Part shown: positions 1 through 5,542 of the stretch, piece by piece
How positions within the stretch are numbered: position 1 is the stretch's first letter
Layout of the letters: each line of letters opens with the position of its first letter
Source: JBBAAW01 sp041658075
GTDB lineage: Bacteria > Patescibacteriota > WWE3 > UBA101185 > UBA10185
Reading direction: 5' to 3'
Length of the DNA: 10,243 nt
Assembly: GCA_041658075.1 (NCBI GenBank)
Contig: JBBAAW010000024.1
Span: forward strand, 1 to 10,243
Position numbers and translations under genes: made by a program
The notes under the pieces: model-generated
What the model saw: only the letters and a program-made list of their open reading frames with translations
Database searches by the model: none
Told to the model about the DNA's origin: nothing

Positions 1-78
1 AAATCCGAGCAGTTTTTATCTTTAGGTAAAGAGGAGGAATTGGTAACTACATCAGTAGAGCCTCCTGTTGAGGAATAA
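1..78 (+). CDS. recA: C-terminal tail of RecA (partial, probable)
   Basis: Reading from base 1 gives 25 codons and a TAA at 76-78. The peptide begins KSEQFLSLGKEEEL and ends in an acidic run, PPVEE. RecA proteins commonly end in a flexible, acidic, poorly conserved tail that tunes DNA binding, and recX, which encodes a RecA regulator, lies 0.8 kb downstream on the same strand. The RecA assignment is inferred from that context and from the acidic character. No ATPase core or diagnostic motif lies inside the window, so another protein with an acidic tail remains possible. If it is RecA, it forms the ATP-dependent filament on single-stranded DNA used in homologous recombination and the SOS response. 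Confidence 0.55.
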   Translation, partial: KSEQFLSLGKEEELVTTSVEPPVEE

Positions 79-88
79 CAATACCGTC

Positions 89-107
89 ACCCCGCCGTAG
101 GCGGGGT
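89..107 (+). terminator. GC-rich hairpin after the recA-like gene, possible terminator
   Basis: ACCCCGCC (89-96) pairs perfectly with GGCGGGGT (100-107) around a GTA loop, 11 nt after the stop at 76-78. The stem is strong, but only TATGTT follows instead of a run of T, so intrinsic termination would be weak. It could also protect the 3' end of the upstream mRNA. It sits directly against a candidate extended -10 element for the next gene, so it marks a likely transcription-unit boundary. Compact GC palindromes of this sort can also be dispersed genomic repeats, which one window cannot show. Confidence 0.45.
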
Positions 108-108
108 A

Positions 109-117
109 TGTTAAAAT
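109..117 (+). promoter_or_regulatory. Extended -10 promoter for the small ORF at 124, leaderless start
   Basis: TG (109-110), one base, then TAAAAT (112-117) gives an extended -10 element with five of six consensus bases. There is no -35 match; the GC hairpin occupies that region, and extended -10 promoters can do without one. Six bases separate the hexamer from the ATG at 124, so the predicted +1 is the A of that start codon. The kinase and fic promoters in this window have the same geometry. Confidence 0.45.
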
Positions 118-123
118 ATGATC

Positions 124-345
124 ATGAAAAAAAGATCAAAAATGCCAAAGCGTTTATATGTTGGTGGTGAGTGGGTGAAAACAGGACCTAGTCCTATAAA
201 ATTTTCAGGTCCTGGAGACTATGACGGTGCGTATATAAGGAGGTGGCTTCGAAAGGTTCAAAAGAGCTCCCCTTTTCCTCTGCCCGAGGAGTATTATTAT
301 GATAGAACTTGTGTTAGAAACGATAGACAAAGAGTCGCACGATAA
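124..345 (+). CDS. Small basic protein of unknown function, possible antitoxin partner
   Basis: I do not recognise this 73-residue protein. It starts MKKRSKMPKRLYVGGEWVK, is rich in Lys and Arg at the N-terminus, has Gly/Pro turns in the middle (GPSPIKFSGPGDYDG), and contains a basic amphipathic stretch IRRWLRKVQK. I see no signal peptide, membrane segment, AbrB, ribbon-helix-helix or Phd signature. An in-frame ATG at 118 would add two residues. I prefer 124 because it lies where an extended -10 element would start the transcript and neither ATG has a Shine-Dalgarno. Its last 47 nt overlap the PIN gene in another frame, and the PIN gene's Shine-Dalgarno lies inside it. A short gene just upstream of a PIN toxin suggests an antitoxin, but this is position only. 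It could be a spurious ORF. Confidence 0.45.
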   Translation: MKKRSKMPKRLYVGGEWVKTGPSPIKFSGPGDYDGAYIRRWLRKVQKSSPFPLPEEYYYDRTCVRNDRQRVAR

Positions 346-844
346 AAAGTCAATTTTACTTGATTCTAATATAGTTCAATATATAAGTCACAACAAACTC
401 TCCGATCAAATCCTTTCTTTTTTGGATACTTTAATAAATAAGGGTTATAAACTTGCGATTTCTGATATAAGTGTATGCGAGATTTTCTCGGGATGTACAC
501 CAACGCAAGAAGAGGAATGTAATAAGAATATTAGAGAATTTGGAAAAGTTGGTATTGACAACAGGGTGGTACTAGTGGCAGCGAGGCTTCAGAACATATA
601 TAAGTTTTTAAATATCAATAATGATCAAATAAACCTTGGGGATAGGATAATTGCTTCTACATCCATAGTAATGGGTTTTGACCTTTTAACAGCAGATATT
701 AACGATTTTCCTCGTCCAATCTTTAGGGAAAAACACGAGGAATTATTTTTCTACAAACATCACAATAAAACCAATCTGCAGATAGTGCAGATTTTGACTC
801 CAAATTGGGATTTGGTAAGAAGCTATTTTACTCGCGAGGTTTAA
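299..844 (+). CDS. PIN-domain ribonuclease, VapC-like toxin
   Basis: This 181-residue protein carries the acidic PIN motif set. These are D22 in SILLDSNIV, E61 in ISVCEIFSG, D115 in NLGDRIIAST, and D133 with D136 in LLTADINDF. In PIN nucleases these residues hold Mg2+ or Mn2+ for single-strand RNA cleavage. VapC-type members cut tRNA or rRNA and are held off by a cognate antitoxin. About 40 residues follow the core, making it longer than the 130-140 residues usual for VapC. The ATG at 299 has a strong Shine-Dalgarno, GAGGAG at 286-291, 7 nt upstream, inside the preceding small ORF, so translation may be coupled. The gene stops 18 nt before the recX ATG. The fold call is firm; a toxin role is inferred from family and layout. 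Confidence 0.8.
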   Translation: MIELVLETIDKESHDKKSILLDSNIVQYISHNKLSDQILSFLDTLINKGYKLAISDISVCEIFSGCTPTQEEECNKNIREFGKVGIDNRVVLVAARLQNIYKFLNINNDQINLGDRIIASTSIVMGFDLLTADINDFPRPIFREKHEELFFYKHHNKTNLQIVQILTPNWDLVRSYFTREV

Positions 845-849
845 TTGTC

Positions 850-857
850 GGGAAAGG
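850..857 (+). promoter_or_regulatory. Ribosome binding site that sets the recX start
   Basis: GGGAAAGG at 850-857 lies 5 nt before the ATG at 863. The same frame is open from a TTG at 845, directly after the PIN stop codon, but that start would have no Shine-Dalgarno at proper spacing. The site therefore favours 863. Confidence 0.5.
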
Positions 858-862
858 TTTTT

Positions 863-1396
863 ATGGAAAAAGACGAGATATATCAAAAAATGTTGACCAA
901 GGTAATAATGTTTTTGGCGTACAAACCGCGCACGCGTAAAGAAATTTCTGTGCGACTGGGAAGGTACTTAAAGTCGCAAAAAGACCTAGACGACGAGATA
1001 AAAAAAGACATTGCCTACAAGATTTTTGAATACCTTGAAGAAAATAAACTTATAGACGATGAAGAATTCATAAAGCTTTTTATAGAGTCAAAAACAAGGG
1101 GAAAAAAAGCTTTGGGTAAGAAAGCTATTGAGAATAAGCTTATCGCTAAGGGAATAGATAAGGAGGATGCTGGGCGATATATTAACGCAGCCATTAACGA
1201 GGAGGACGAGTTAAAAGCAGCGGTTAGATTGATTGAGAGAAAGTTTGGTTTAGCAATCAGTACTGCTGAGGCTTTAGATCAGAACCATAAAGGCAAGGAT
1301 GATATAAAGACTAAGATGGGAAGATATTTACTGTCGCGGGGCTTTTCTTACTCTATTTCAAGACAAGCGGTTGACTATTTACTAAAACGCCCGTAA
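863..1396 (+). CDS. recX: RecA regulatory protein RecX
   Basis: The 177-residue product has the all-helical RecX pattern of three-helix repeats. The first is around residues 10-36 (FLAYKPRTRKEISVRLGRYL), the second around 50-100 (YLEENKLIDDEEF, then SKTRGKKALGKKAIENKL), and the last is at the C-terminus (KMGRYLLSRGFSYSISRQAV). RecX binds in the groove of the RecA-DNA filament and in many bacteria blocks filament growth and strand exchange. The length is normal for the family. The start is placed at the ATG with a Shine-Dalgarno at 850-857; the alternative TTG at 845 would add six residues. recX usually follows recA directly. Here two extra genes sit between it and the recA-like tail, so it may be transcribed with the PIN gene. 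Its stop codon overlaps the -10 element of the rny promoter. Confidence 0.87.
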   Translation: MEKDEIYQKMLTKVIMFLAYKPRTRKEISVRLGRYLKSQKDLDDEIKKDIAYKIFEYLEENKLIDDEEFIKLFIESKTRGKKALGKKAIENKLIAKGIDKEDAGRYINAAINEEDELKAAVRLIERKFGLAISTAEALDQNHKGKDDIKTKMGRYLLSRGFSYSISRQAVDYLLKRP

Positions 1397-1399
1397 AAT
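1371..1399 (+). promoter_or_regulatory. Sigma-70-type promoter for rny
   Basis: TTGACT (1371-1376) and TAAAAT (1394-1399) are separated by exactly 17 bp, and each matches five of six consensus bases. The -10 hexamer overlaps the recX stop at 1394-1396. Transcription should start near 1405-1407, giving an untranslated leader of about 33 nt that contains the rny Shine-Dalgarno. rny, the YmdB gene and HU can thus be expressed independently of the genes upstream. Confidence 0.6.
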
Positions 1400-1427
1400 C
1401 AGAGTCGCTTATGCAAATCACATTTTT

Positions 1428-1434
1428 AAGGAGG
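1428..1434 (+). promoter_or_regulatory. Strong ribosome binding site of rny
   Basis: AAGGAGG is a near-perfect anti-16S complement, 4 nt before the ATG at 1439. It is the strongest Shine-Dalgarno in the window and fixes the rny start. It also shows that this organism uses Shine-Dalgarno initiation for genes with a leader. Confidence 0.7.
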
Positions 1435-1438
1435 ATAT

Positions 1439-3085
1439 ATGAATACTTTACTTGTCGCGGTAGCGGTAATTCTATTTGTAATTGTGGCGGTTCTTGCTGT
1501 TGTTCTGGCAAGAAAGAGTCAAAAGCCCGGTCAAATCCCAGTTGATGCGGGATTAAAAGCACCGGAAAAGGTAGTTCCGGTTCTGCAGACAGTTCAGTTA
1601 CCCCAGCAGGACCGTGGTGATATTAATAATGTTCGATCCCAAACCCCAGTTGTTTCACAACAAACCCAGGAACAAGTTCAAAGATATTTAGAGCAAGCAA
1701 AATCCAAGGCGCGGGAAATTATTATTGAGGCTAAAGATGAGGCCATAAAAATAAGAAGTGGTGCGGAAAGTGAGTCGGCAAAGATCAGAAGCGATGTGTC
1801 TTCCCTGGAAAAAAAGATGGCCGATAAATTAACGGAGATTGATATTAAAGAAAAAGATCTGAATGAAAAGTCGCAAAAATTAGCCGTTTCCAAAGAAGAA
1901 TTTGCAAAAGAAAAGCAAAGGTTGGACGAGCTTGTAATTCAGGCTCAGGAAAAACTCCAAAATGTTTCTGGTTTAACCAAGGAGGAAGCTAAAAATCAAC
2001 TTTTAGTTAGCGTCGACAAAGAGTTAAAGCAAGAAAAAGGCAAGCGCATTAAGCAAAACGAGGAGGAGATAAAAGACGAATCGGACAAAATGGCTCGGGA
2101 TATTTTAGTTACTGCTATGCGGCGGGGGGCAACGGATGTTGTAGTGGAGCATACGGTTTCCAAGGTGCGACTTCCTGATGAGGACATTAAGGGCCGAATT
2201 ATTGGTAAAGAAGGTCGAAATATAAGAACTTTTGAAGAGCTCACGGGTGTTGATTTAGACATGGATTCCTCTCCAGGCGACATTATAGTTTCCTCTTTTG
2301 ATCCTGTGCGACGGGAAATTGCGCGGCTTGCCATGGAAAAACTTATTGCGGATGGACGAATTCAACCCGCGCGGATCGAGGAAATCGTTTTAGCCACGCA
2401 AAAAGACATGGATCAGATTTTGTTTAAAGAAGGGGAAAATTTGTGCCATCGGTTAGGAGTTTACAATTTACCAAGGGATGTGGTGGCCGTTTTGGGTCGA
2501 CTAAAGTTCCGTTTTTCCTACGGTCAAAACATGATTGAGCATACTATTGAGGAAACGCGCATCGGGGTTTCTATTGCGCAGGAAATTGGGGCCGATGTGG
2601 AGATTGTTAAGATGGGCTGTCTTTTACATGATATTGGAAAGGTGATTGCTGACGAGGAAGGCACGCACATTCAAATTGGAGTGGACTTCCTACGGAAGTT
2701 TAAAGTTGCCGACGCAGTGATAAATTGTGTGGCAGAGCACCACGAGGATAAACCCTTCAGTTCAGTAGAGTCTGCAGTGGTTAACTTGGCTGACCATATA
2801 AGCGGAGCGCGCCCCGGCGCGCGGAGCGAAGATTATGAGTCGTATAAAAAACGCATGGAGGACTTGGAACAAGCCGCCACTTCTTTTGACGGAGTGGATA
2901 AAGCTTACGCCATTTCCGCGGGTCGGGAAGTAAGGGTGATTGTAAAACCGGAACGCGTTGACGATTCAACCGCGTCAGTTTTGGCGCGTGAAATTGCTAA
3001 GAAGATTGAGCTTGAACAGAGTTACCCGGGCGTGGTTAAGGTTACGGTTATAAGGGAGGTGCGGATTTCCGAAACCGCAAAATGA
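1439..3085 (+). CDS. rny: Ribonuclease Y, membrane-anchored endoribonuclease
   Basis: RNase Y starts bulk mRNA decay by endonucleolytic cleavage at the inner face of the membrane. The 548-residue protein has one N-terminal membrane helix (about 2-24, LLVAVAVILFVIVAVLAVVL). A Pro/Gln/Val-rich linker (about 28-75) comes next, then a long charged coiled coil (about 78-215). A KH domain follows, with its GKEG loop at 256-259. The HD phosphohydrolase domain spans about 365-460: H368 in IEHTIEE, H397-D398 in LLHDIGK, H434-H435 in AEHHED and D452 in LADH, all metal-binding positions of the family. The B. subtilis protein has about 520 residues; the extra length lies mainly in the linker. The ATG at 1439 has a near-perfect Shine-Dalgarno and its own promoter upstream. 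The YmdB gene starts 1 nt after the stop, the same rny-ymdB pairing as in Firmicutes. Confidence 0.96.
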   Translation: MNTLLVAVAVILFVIVAVLAVVLARKSQKPGQIPVDAGLKAPEKVVPVLQTVQLPQQDRGDINNVRSQTPVVSQQTQEQVQRYLEQAKSKAREIIIEAKDEAIKIRSGAESESAKIRSDVSSLEKKMADKLTEIDIKEKDLNEKSQKLAVSKEEFAKEKQRLDELVIQAQEKLQNVSGLTKEEAKNQLLVSVDKELKQEKGKRIKQNEEEIKDESDKMARDILVTAMRRGATDVVVEHTVSKVRLPDEDIKGRIIGKEGRNIRTFEELTGVDLDMDSSPGDIIVSSFDPVRREIARLAMEKLIADGRIQPARIEEIVLATQKDMDQILFKEGENLCHRLGVYNLPRDVVAVLGRLKFRFSYGQNMIEHTIEETRIGVSIAQEIGADVEIVKMGCLLHDIGKVIADEEGTHIQIGVDFLRKFKVADAVINCVAEHHEDKPFSSVESAVVNLADHISGARPGARSEDYESYKKRMEDLEQAATSFDGVDKAYAISAGREVRVIVKPERVDDSTASVLAREIAKKIELEQSYPGVVKVTVIREVRISETAK

Positions 3086-3086
3086 T

Positions 3087-3875
3087 ATGAGAATTTTATA
3101 CATAGGCGAGATTGTTGCAAAACTTGGCCGAGAAGCTGTAAAAGAGGTATTGCCAACCCTCATTTCTAGTGATAGTATTGACCTTGTCATTGCCAATGCC
3201 GAAAATTTGGCTCACGGACGGGGCGCAAACAAAGATACCCTTGGGGAAATGCAAAGCAGCGGCGTAAATTACTTTACCGGCGGAGACCATATTTTTTGGC
3301 AAAAGGATTTTGAGGATTACGCGCACGAAATGCCCCTGGCGTGTCCGGCAAATTATCCGGAGCCGGTTTTAGGAAAAACTTTTGGTATTATAGAACTACA
3401 AGAGTTTAAGGTTGTTATACTGAATCTTATGGGCAGAACTTTTATGAACGAAAATTTTGACAGCCCCTTTCAGAAAATCGATTACATGCTTAATTCTATT
3501 TTGCCCGAGCAGGGTGTTGATTCAGCCAAAGACTTTATCTTAGTAGATTTTCATGCGGAAGCCTCCAGTGAAAAATCGGCATTTGCTAATTATGTTGACG
3601 GTCGGGTTAATGCGGTTATTGGATCTCACACCCATATTCCAACTGCGGATTGTCAAATTTTACCTAAAGGTACTTATTTTGTAAGTGACGCAGGAATGAC
3701 GGGTTCTGCTGACTCAATTTTAGGAGTCAAAACAGACATTATTATAAACAAATATATAACCGCTAGGAACCAAAGGTTTGAGTGGGAGGAAAAGGGTCGC
3801 GCATGGTTTAGAAGCATTTTAATTGATACGCATACCAAAATGATTTCTAGAATTGATAGGCTTTTAAGCCTTTGA
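3087..3875 (+). CDS. ymdB: YmdB-type metallophosphoesterase (TIGR00282 family)
   Basis: This 262-residue protein follows the YmdB family end to end: NAEN at 37-40, CPANYPE at 86-92, DFHAEASSEK at 154-163, GSHTHI at 179-184 and DAGMTG near 200. B. subtilis YmdB is a dinuclear-metal phosphodiesterase that hydrolyses 2',3'-cyclic nucleotides and affects biofilm and motility decisions. Ligands E39, N40, H156, H181, H183 and catalytic H68 are present. Two positions differ. Family Asp8 is Glu (IGEIVAKLGR instead of IGDxVGxxGR), and the metal-bridging Asn67 is Asp (GGDH instead of GNH). The family assignment is firm; activity and metal preference are uncertain. The ATG is 1 nt after the rny stop with no Shine-Dalgarno at normal distance, so expression is probably coupled to rny. 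Cyclic-phosphate turnover beside an endoribonuclease fits a role in RNA decay, but that is inference. Confidence 0.9.
   Translation: MRILYIGEIVAKLGREAVKEVLPTLISSDSIDLVIANAENLAHGRGANKDTLGEMQSSGVNYFTGGDHIFWQKDFEDYAHEMPLACPANYPEPVLGKTFGIIELQEFKVVILNLMGRTFMNENFDSPFQKIDYMLNSILPEQGVDSAKDFILVDFHAEASSEKSAFANYVDGRVNAVIGSHTHIPTADCQILPKGTYFVSDAGMTGSADSILGVKTDIIINKYITARNQRFEWEEKGRAWFRSILIDTHTKMISRIDRLLSL
3823..3853 (+). promoter_or_regulatory. Weak candidate promoter for HU inside the YmdB gene
   Basis: TTGATA (3823-3828) and TAGAAT (3848-3853) lie 19 bp apart at the end of the upstream coding region. The hexamers are good but the spacer is 2 bp longer than ideal. Abundant HU is often transcribed separately from its neighbours, which makes this plausible. 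A chance match in AT-rich coding DNA is equally possible. Confidence 0.25.
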
Positions 3876-3884
3876 AAGGGGGTG
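3876..3884 (+). promoter_or_regulatory. Ribosome binding site that sets the HU start
   Basis: AAGGGGGTG lies 8 nt before the ATG at 3893, directly after the YmdB stop. A TTG at 3872 opens the same frame but would add seven non-family residues ahead of MAVTK and lacks its own site. HU proteins normally begin at the Met followed by a few residues and a Lys, so 3893 is preferred. Confidence 0.65.
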
Positions 3885-3892
3885 TATTGAAC

Positions 3893-4171
3893 ATGGCAGT
3901 AACAAAATTTGACTTAGTTAATCAGCTTGCCGACAAGGCAGGATTTACCAAGGTGGATGCATCAAAAGCACTTGATGCGTTGGAGGAGATAATAAAGAAA
4001 GTTCTTTCTAGGGGCGACAAGGTAACCTGGACTGGTTTTGGTACTTTTGAAGTAAGACCAAGAGCGGCAAGAACCGGTAGGAACCCTCAAACAGGAGCTC
4101 CTATGCACATTCCAGCAACCAAGTCTCCAGCCTTTAAGGCAGGAAAAGGACTTAAGGATGCGGTTAAATAG
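3893..4171 (+). CDS. hup: HU-family DNA-binding protein
   Basis: The 92-residue protein is a full-length HU/IHF-family subunit. The N-terminal helical part (MAVTKFDLVNQLADKAGF) is followed by the family signature GFGTFEVRPRAARTGRNPQTG (48-68), which forms the beta arms that enter the minor groove. N64-P65 is the arm-tip pair whose proline intercalates and bends DNA. HU acts as a dimer, compacting and bending chromosomal DNA without strong sequence preference and helping replication, recombination and repair. The length matches HU (about 90), and nothing points to IHF-type specificity. The gene starts 17 nt after the YmdB stop with a good Shine-Dalgarno and is followed within 45 nt by a terminator, so it ends the rightward cluster. 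It may have its own weak promoter. Confidence 0.95.
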   Translation: MAVTKFDLVNQLADKAGFTKVDASKALDALEEIIKKVLSRGDKVTWTGFGTFEVRPRAARTGRNPQTGAPMHIPATKSPAFKAGKGLKDAVK

Positions 4172-4176
4172 TTAGT

Positions 4177-4205
4177 ATCGTCATGACGAGTTTCTTCGTC
4201 ACGAT
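4177..4205 (+). other. Stem-loop between hup and the terminator, containing a 12-bp palindrome
   Basis: ATCG...TGACGA (4177-4189) pairs with TCGTCACGAT (4196-4205) around a GTTTCT loop, with TCA (4181-4183) bulged out. The left arm also contains a perfect palindrome, TCGTCATGACGA (4178-4189). No T-run follows, so it is not itself a rho-independent terminator. It may protect the mRNA 3' end or be a protein-binding site; the sequence does not decide. Confidence 0.4.
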
Positions 4206-4211
4206 GGTTAC

Positions 4212-4240
4212 AAGCGGAGGGGTTTAATCCCCTCCGTTTT
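4212..4240 (+). terminator. Rho-independent terminator after hup
   Basis: CGGAGGGG (4215-4222) pairs perfectly with CCCCTCCG (4229-4236) around TTTAAT, and AA before the stem can pair with part of the TTTT that follows (4237-4240). The T-run is short but the stem is strong. It closes the rightward cluster before the convergent kinase gene. In the other direction only CTT follows the stem, so leftward termination would be weaker. Confidence 0.75.
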
Positions 4241-4256
4241 GGTCTATGCGTCTAGT

Positions 4257-5495
4257 TTAAACAGGACAGATGGAGCTAATTCGTGTTTCTAAAACAGGTG
4301 CTAGGGTTAAAATTGCCGACTCTCGCAAGTTCTGTGGAATCTCATAATATTCACTTGGCAAAGTAAACCAAAAAGTAGCACCTTTTCCAATCCCCGCCGA
4401 CCATGCTCCCACTCTTCCTCCCATGTTTTCCACGATATTTTTTACAATATAAAGTCCTAAACCCGTTCCTCCCGCCTCTGCCACTGTTTGATAGGAATTA
4501 TCAATCCGGCCAAATTTATGAAAAAGTTGCTTCAGGTTCGCTGGGTCAATTCCTTTTCCGGTGTCGCTAACCTCAAATTTTACAAAAGAGTTGTCGTTTT
4601 TAGTCACCTTAAGGTTTATCTCACCCGCGCTAGTAAATTTTACGGAATTACCTAAAAGATTGGTAAGCGTCTCCTCTAATTTTCCCTTGTCGGAATATAC
4701 TACTTGGCAATTCTCATCGATACTAACCTTAAATTTCAGACCCTTCTCTTTTGCCTTTAGTTCAAAGTCTTGACTCAAGCGTTCCAAAAATTCCCTTATT
4801 TTAATCTCCTCCATCTTTAACTGTAGTTTTCCTTGGTCAATCTTTGACGCGTTCAATGTGTCGTTAATCATACTCAGCATTCTTTGTACCCCGCCCTGCG
4901 CTTTAGATAAAAACTCATGTTGCTTTGAATTTAATTCTCCGTACCTGACGTTATCCATCATCCAAAGGTAGCTTCTTATGATAGTCATAGGAGTACGGAG
5001 TTCATGGCTGGTAATAGAAATAAATTCGTCCTTAGACTTCTCTAACATCTTTTCCCGCGTAACATCTGTTAGTGTAATAATGCACTCGTCTTCTTGCCTG
5101 GGGTTTTTTATAGTTGTAGATTGGAGTTTTAAATACCGCGTAATGCCTTTCGACTCGTGCATAAGATTTTGAATAGTAACATCCTGGAGTTTAAAGCAGT
5201 AGTTTTTTGACTCTATTTTGTCGCCGGACTCACTAGTCAAAACCAATACCTCATCTAAAGCTTTTCCCTCCGCCTTTTCTGTGGACATGTTTATTAATTC
5301 CTCTGCGGTCTTATTAAGGATGTTAATTTTTGATGCTGTATCTACCGCAATAACCGCCTCACTTATGTTATACAAAAGGTTTTCGGTATGTCTTTTTTCC
5401 TCCAACAATTCCGCTGAACGCTTATAGATTTCCTGAGCTAAAATCTGATGTGTGGGTTTATTGTAAAGAACTTGCGTTGAGTCTTGTGTGGGCAT
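4257..5495 (-). CDS. Cytosolic PAS-domain sensor histidine kinase, orphan
   Basis: This 412-residue protein has a short helical N-terminus (about 16-42, ending AELLEEKRHTENLL), a PAS-like sensor (about 42-147, starting YNISEAVIAVD), and a HisKA domain with phospho-accepting H164 (ITSHELRTPM). A HATPase domain follows, with the N box at LLGNSVKF (N283), G1 at DTGKGI (311-316), the F box at FHKFG (325-329) and G2 at GGTGLGL (342-348). The motifs are intact, so it should autophosphorylate and pass phosphate to a response regulator. No membrane segment is visible, and the N-terminus resembles the linker that usually follows a transmembrane sensor, so the protein may have lost one. No response regulator lies in the window. 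The ATG has no Shine-Dalgarno, but a promoter places +1 on it. The signal sensed cannot be read from the sequence. Confidence 0.92.
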   Translation of the reverse strand: MPTQDSTQVLYNKPTHQILAQEIYKRSAELLEEKRHTENLLYNISEAVIAVDTASKINILNKTAEELINMSTEKAEGKALDEVLVLTSESGDKIESKNYCFKLQDVTIQNLMHESKGITRYLKLQSTTIKNPRQEDECIITLTDVTREKMLEKSKDEFISITSHELRTPMTIIRSYLWMMDNVRYGELNSKQHEFLSKAQGGVQRMLSMINDTLNASKIDQGKLQLKMEEIKIREFLERLSQDFELKAKEKGLKFKVSIDENCQVVYSDKGKLEETLTNLLGNSVKFTSAGEINLKVTKNDNSFVKFEVSDTGKGIDPANLKQLFHKFGRIDNSYQTVAEAGGTGLGLYIVKNIVENMGGRVGAWSAGIGKGATFWFTLPSEYYEIPQNLRESAILTLAPVLETRISSICPV

Positions 5496-5501
5496 GGTTA
5501 G

Positions 5502-5530
5502 AATGTATCAGTAGTGCATTAAAGCGTCAA
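5502..5530 (-). promoter_or_regulatory. Promoter of the histidine kinase gene, leaderless start
   Basis: On the minus strand, TTGACG (5530-5525), a 17-bp spacer and TACATT (5507-5502) form a sigma-70-type promoter with a TGn extension just before the -10. Exactly six bases (5501-5496) separate the -10 from the ATG at 5495, which puts the expected +1 on the A of the start codon. No Shine-Dalgarno fits in six bases, so the mRNA should be leaderless. Confidence 0.6.
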
Positions 5531-5542
5531 ATTTGATAAGAT
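5514..5542 (+). promoter_or_regulatory. Candidate extended -10 promoter of ileS
   Basis: TG (5534-5535), one base and TAAGAT (5537-5542) give an extended -10 element with four of six hexamer bases. Seven bases then lead to the ATG at 5550. The region 17 bp upstream (5514-5519, GTGCAT) is a poor -35. Together with the absence of a Shine-Dalgarno, this suggests a leader of zero or one base. The element overlaps the divergent kinase promoter. Confidence 0.4.

Noticed and set aside
68..112. TTGAGG (68-73) with TATGTT (107-112) as a two-element promoter
   Set aside because: The spacing of 33 bp is far outside the working range; the extended -10 at 109-117 is the better reading.
845..862. TTG at 845 as the recX start, adding six residues
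   Set aside because: It has no correctly spaced Shine-Dalgarno, whereas the ATG at 863 does, and the added residues are not family-like.
1996..2334. 112-codon minus-strand open frame across the RNase Y KH region
   Set aside because: The plus strand encodes conserved RNase Y here; the antisense product is Ser/Thr-rich with no recognisable motif or start signal.
3858..3871. AGGCTTTTAAGCCT palindrome at the end of the YmdB gene as a terminator
   Set aside because: The stem is only five pairs and is followed by the HU ribosome binding site, not a T-run.
3872..3892. TTG at 3872 as the HU start, giving 99 residues
   Set aside because: HU proteins are about 90-92 residues starting near MAVTK; the purine-rich stretch it would translate is the ribosome binding site.
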